A DNA stretch of 13,617 bases from the NCBI GenBank assembly GCA_030038695.1, contig JASHSN010000393.1, positions 1 through 13,617 on the forward strand. The letters are read 5' to 3'. Shown here piece after piece: positions 11,500 through 13,617 of this stretch. The notes beneath the pieces are model-generated. The model was not told where the DNA came from and ran no database searches. It was given only the letters and a program-made list of their open reading frames with translations. Position 1 is the first letter of the stretch. Every line of letters starts with the position of its first letter. The DNA is from Nitrososphaeraceae archaeon (GTDB lineage Archaea; Thermoproteota; Nitrososphaeria; Nitrososphaerales; Nitrososphaeraceae). The translations under genes were made by a program, and so were the position numbers.

Positions 11500-13617
11500 G
11501 ATGGATGGAAATATAATGATTTTCCAATATTCCATTAACAACCTTAAGTAGTCCAAAGTTTACTACTTTGTTATTGTCGCTCAGCCATTCAAAAATACGA
11601 GGACCTATAGTGATACTACTGACAGTAGGGCTCGAGGCAGAACCTTTCAGACCGGGCGAAGAAAATTGTTTCAGAAAGTGAGTGATGACTGCTTTAACAT
11701 TGTCAAGCTGGGAATGCCCAATGTAGACGACATCAGCCTCCTTAAAGCTAAGAGGTACGAAAATAGCAGTTGGTCGTAGAACACTCAGCCCTGAATCGGC
11801 AACTATACTTTCTAGGCCGTGTATCCTTTGCGTCTCGGTGAGAATTGACGTTTCATTGGATTGTTCCTGTTCTTTGGTTGTGGCTGCGACCTTAGATGAT
11901 TCTTGAGGAGAAGTGGCATTTGTTGTGCTATTTGTTGTCACATTCGCGGAAGCTATTGGTCCACCGGATGTTTGATTTACAGGAATGAGTCCTGTTGCCC
12001 TTAACAGATAATCTTCAAAAGCCTCTTGTGATGTATTACCCAAACCGATGACTGGCGATGAGTTCTCCGTTATAGATGCACCTACCACAGCAATCATCCC
12101 TAACTGAGTCGCTACTCCATCTACGGTGTTCGATGTATACACCGGAATAAAGTAAACCTCTTGGTCTCCTATTCGATAAAGTAAGTCGTCACCCACCCTC
12201 GGGTTATGCAACAGTAACTTTTCTTTTGCATACACAGGATCCTTCTCCAAAGCATCTCTTGCTGCTCCCGCATCTAGGAGCTTTGTAACCGAGTCCGCAG
12301 GAACTGAATAAAAAATCATCTTACCGAAATTTTCCTGCTGATTTTGAACTATCATGTATCCTACCAGGGTATTGGAAGGAGAATTACTTAGCTCCAGAGA
12401 TTGTAATCCCACGAATTGTGGTTTATCAAAGCCAGGGGGTTTATTAATATAATAACTTACCGAACTTTGGTCAGGAACTTTATAGAACTGCTGCGCTTCG
12501 ATGAATGTCTTGGGATCAGTGACATGGTATTGATTAAATCTGTTAACTTTCCATAAAAACATCTCTTCTGGATAAACAAGTTGCTTACTTAGCCATCCTG
12601 GAGTTTGATTCAGTACAATACCGTATTTGGCATACTGTTCAAAGAAAATTTGCGAAAAAGCATCGTTATCACTAGTAGCGCTTTTTATTACCTTGACATT
12701 CCCATTATACGCATCTATTAATGCAAATCCAACCAACCTCAACATACCCTCGGAGCTCCAAGGAACATGGCTGGTATCCAGAAAAATGATAAGAGGTATC
12801 AACCAATACGTGTTCCTACCATCAGTAACAGGAACAACTCCTACGTTTCTTATGTTTAGATCAGTTTGGGAAGTTCCTTCGCTAAAATCATAGACAAAAT
12901 ATGGGAACATGACCGCCATTCTGTCAAATATGTCTTTGTACCGCATAACATGCATAGCACTATTTGTGTATGATAGCATAAATTTAGGCTCAAATACCCA
13001 GCTTAATGGCGGAGCTAGAGTCACTCCGCCAGCGCCCGTATAAAAAGTGCCTTCGATTTCGTCGCTTGTTGTTCTAGCTGCTGGAAAAGCAGACCAGGCT
13101 TGGTTGAAGATCCCTGTCGGACCACTATCGCCATAATAGATATTTTTTTGTTTAAAGAATTTGCTTGAATCTATCACATTACCTGTGCTGGCTCCCATCA
13201 TTAGGACTCCTTTCCCCGAGTGGGTGTATACAAAGTGTTCATTATACCAAGTATCACCGGGAGTGACGTCTTGTGGCAAATTCGGAGCAGTGGGAGCCAC
13301 CCAGTACATAGTATTATTGAACTGCATGATATTCGTATCTGCGAAATTAATGTCATTTTTTTGTCCTAATTCCGGCTTGAGTTTGAGTTCGGCTGCCTCC
13401 TGATCCCATAGCCGGATATTATTCAGGAGACCATTATTTCCTGCGACTATTGCGGAAATGCTTGCTGGATGTATTGAAGAGGAGGAGGGCGTGGAATAGA
13501 CGTAGGGCGAGGATGGAGATAAAGCCGGATTGTAGGTTACTACCTGTACCTGGTCGAGGTCGGCAATATAGCGATTTACAGCAATCTGTTGAGCAATGTA
13601 TGGTCCTTCCCATTCAA
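11492..13617 (-). CDS. COG1615/UPF0182 membrane protein, C-terminal part; 5' end outside window
   Basis: The frame is open from the right edge to TAG at 11492-11494, giving 707 residues in the window; the Met at 13327 is internal because family homology continues upstream of it. Family blocks in order: EWEGPYIAQQIAVNRYIADL (compare ERPYIxxNIxxTRxAY) and NNIRLWDQEA in the edge part, then TWYNEHFVYTHSGKG, and YPEEMFLWKVNRFNQYHVTD in the middle. Members are about 900-1000 residues with seven N-terminal membrane helices and a large extracytoplasmic domain; the helices must lie beyond the window. Function is unknown in the family. Near the C-terminus a low-complexity linker (11849-11977) holds five N-x-S/T sequons and separates a last conserved segment (VLRPTAIFVPLSF to the end). 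It is followed by the amidotransferase gene on the same strand. Confidence 0.92.
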   Translation of the reverse strand, partial: EWEGPYIAQQIAVNRYIADLDQVQVVTYNPALSPSSPYVYSTPSSSSIHPASISAIVAGNNGLLNNIRLWDQEAAELKLKPELGQKNDINFADTNIMQFNNTMYWVAPTAPNLPQDVTPGDTWYNEHFVYTHSGKGVLMMGASTGNVIDSSKFFKQKNIYYGDSGPTGIFNQAWSAFPAARTTSDEIEGTFYTGAGGVTLAPPLSWVFEPKFMLSYTNSAMHVMRYKDIFDRMAVMFPYFVYDFSEGTSQTDLNIRNVGVVPVTDGRNTYWLIPLIIFLDTSHVPWSSEGMLRLVGFALIDAYNGNVKVIKSATSDNDAFSQIFFEQYAKYGIVLNQTPGWLSKQLVYPEEMFLWKVNRFNQYHVTDPKTFIEAQQFYKVPDQSSVSYYINKPPGFDKPQFVGLQSLELSNSPSNTLVGYMIVQNQQENFGKMIFYSVPADSVTKLLDAGAARDALEKDPVYAKEKLLLHNPRVGDDLLYRIGDQEVYFIPVYTSNTVDGVATQLGMIAVVGASITENSSPVIGLGNTSQEAFEDYLLRATGLIPVNQTSGGPIASANVTTNSTTNATSPQESSKVAATTKEQEQSNETSILTETQRIHGLESIVADSGLSVLRPTAIFVPLSFKEADVVYIGHSQLDNVKAVITHFLKQFSSPGLKGSASSPTVSSITIGPRIFEWLSDNNKVVNFGLLKVVNGILENHYISIHLG

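Noticed and set aside
1..13617. tRNA, rRNA and CRISPR arrays
   Set aside because: No T-loop signature with a foldable partner, no rRNA-like sequence and no regularly spaced repeats were found on reading both strands by eye.

Overview
The window looks like accessory chromosome of an ammonia-oxidising Nitrososphaerota (Thaumarchaeota) archaeon, probably near Nitrososphaera/Candidatus Nitrosocosmicus. That placement is inference. It rests on AT-rich DNA with long gene-poor gaps, TATA boxes about 24-32 bp ahead of starts without leaders, frequent TTG/GTG starts, an archaeal/ER-type signal peptidase, archaeal AMMECR1, a ThiI-like THUMP protein and a large COG1615/UPF0182 membrane protein. No rRNA, tRNA or CRISPR was seen.

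Layout. 1-900: edge of an IS5-like transposase gene (minus), then a gene-poor stretch. 928-1749: stand-alone sugar-phosphate nucleotidyltransferase (plus). 1750-2876: gene-poor, ending in a small minus-strand frame broken by one stop. 2877-3395: signal peptidase I (minus), divergent from an N-terminally truncated macro domain (ends 3826) across a pair of CCATATGG palindromes. 4086-4724: AMMECR1. 4849-6057: GT-B glycosyltransferase, whose 3' end overlaps by 51 bp the convergent 6007-7311 gene, a ThiI-like protein whose PP-loop has decayed. Upstream of that on the same strand, 7379-8338 encodes a C39-peptidase-like domain fused to TPR repeats. 8339-9136: gap with a fossil HxlR-type regulator. 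9137-9415 and 9841-10200: two small secreted proteins, one a duplicated Cys/His-rich unit, the other Gly/His-rich, separated by a possible decayed frame. 10201-10852: gene-poor. 10853-11467 and 11492-13617 (minus): a class I glutamine amidotransferase directly downstream of a COG1615/UPF0182 protein that runs off the right edge.

How the genes may work together (inference): the theme is the cell surface and small accessory functions. The nucleotidyltransferase and glycosyltransferase could supply and use nucleotide sugars. The signal peptidase could process the two secreted proteins. The UPF0182 protein has an extracytoplasmic linker packed with N-glycosylation sequons. The most novel items are the duplicated CxxxHGGHxHC secreted protein (9137-9415) and the degenerate ThiI-like protein beside the C39-like/TPR protein. 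Several fossils (macro domain, HxlR, transposase edge, frames with one stop) mark this as a region of gene turnover.
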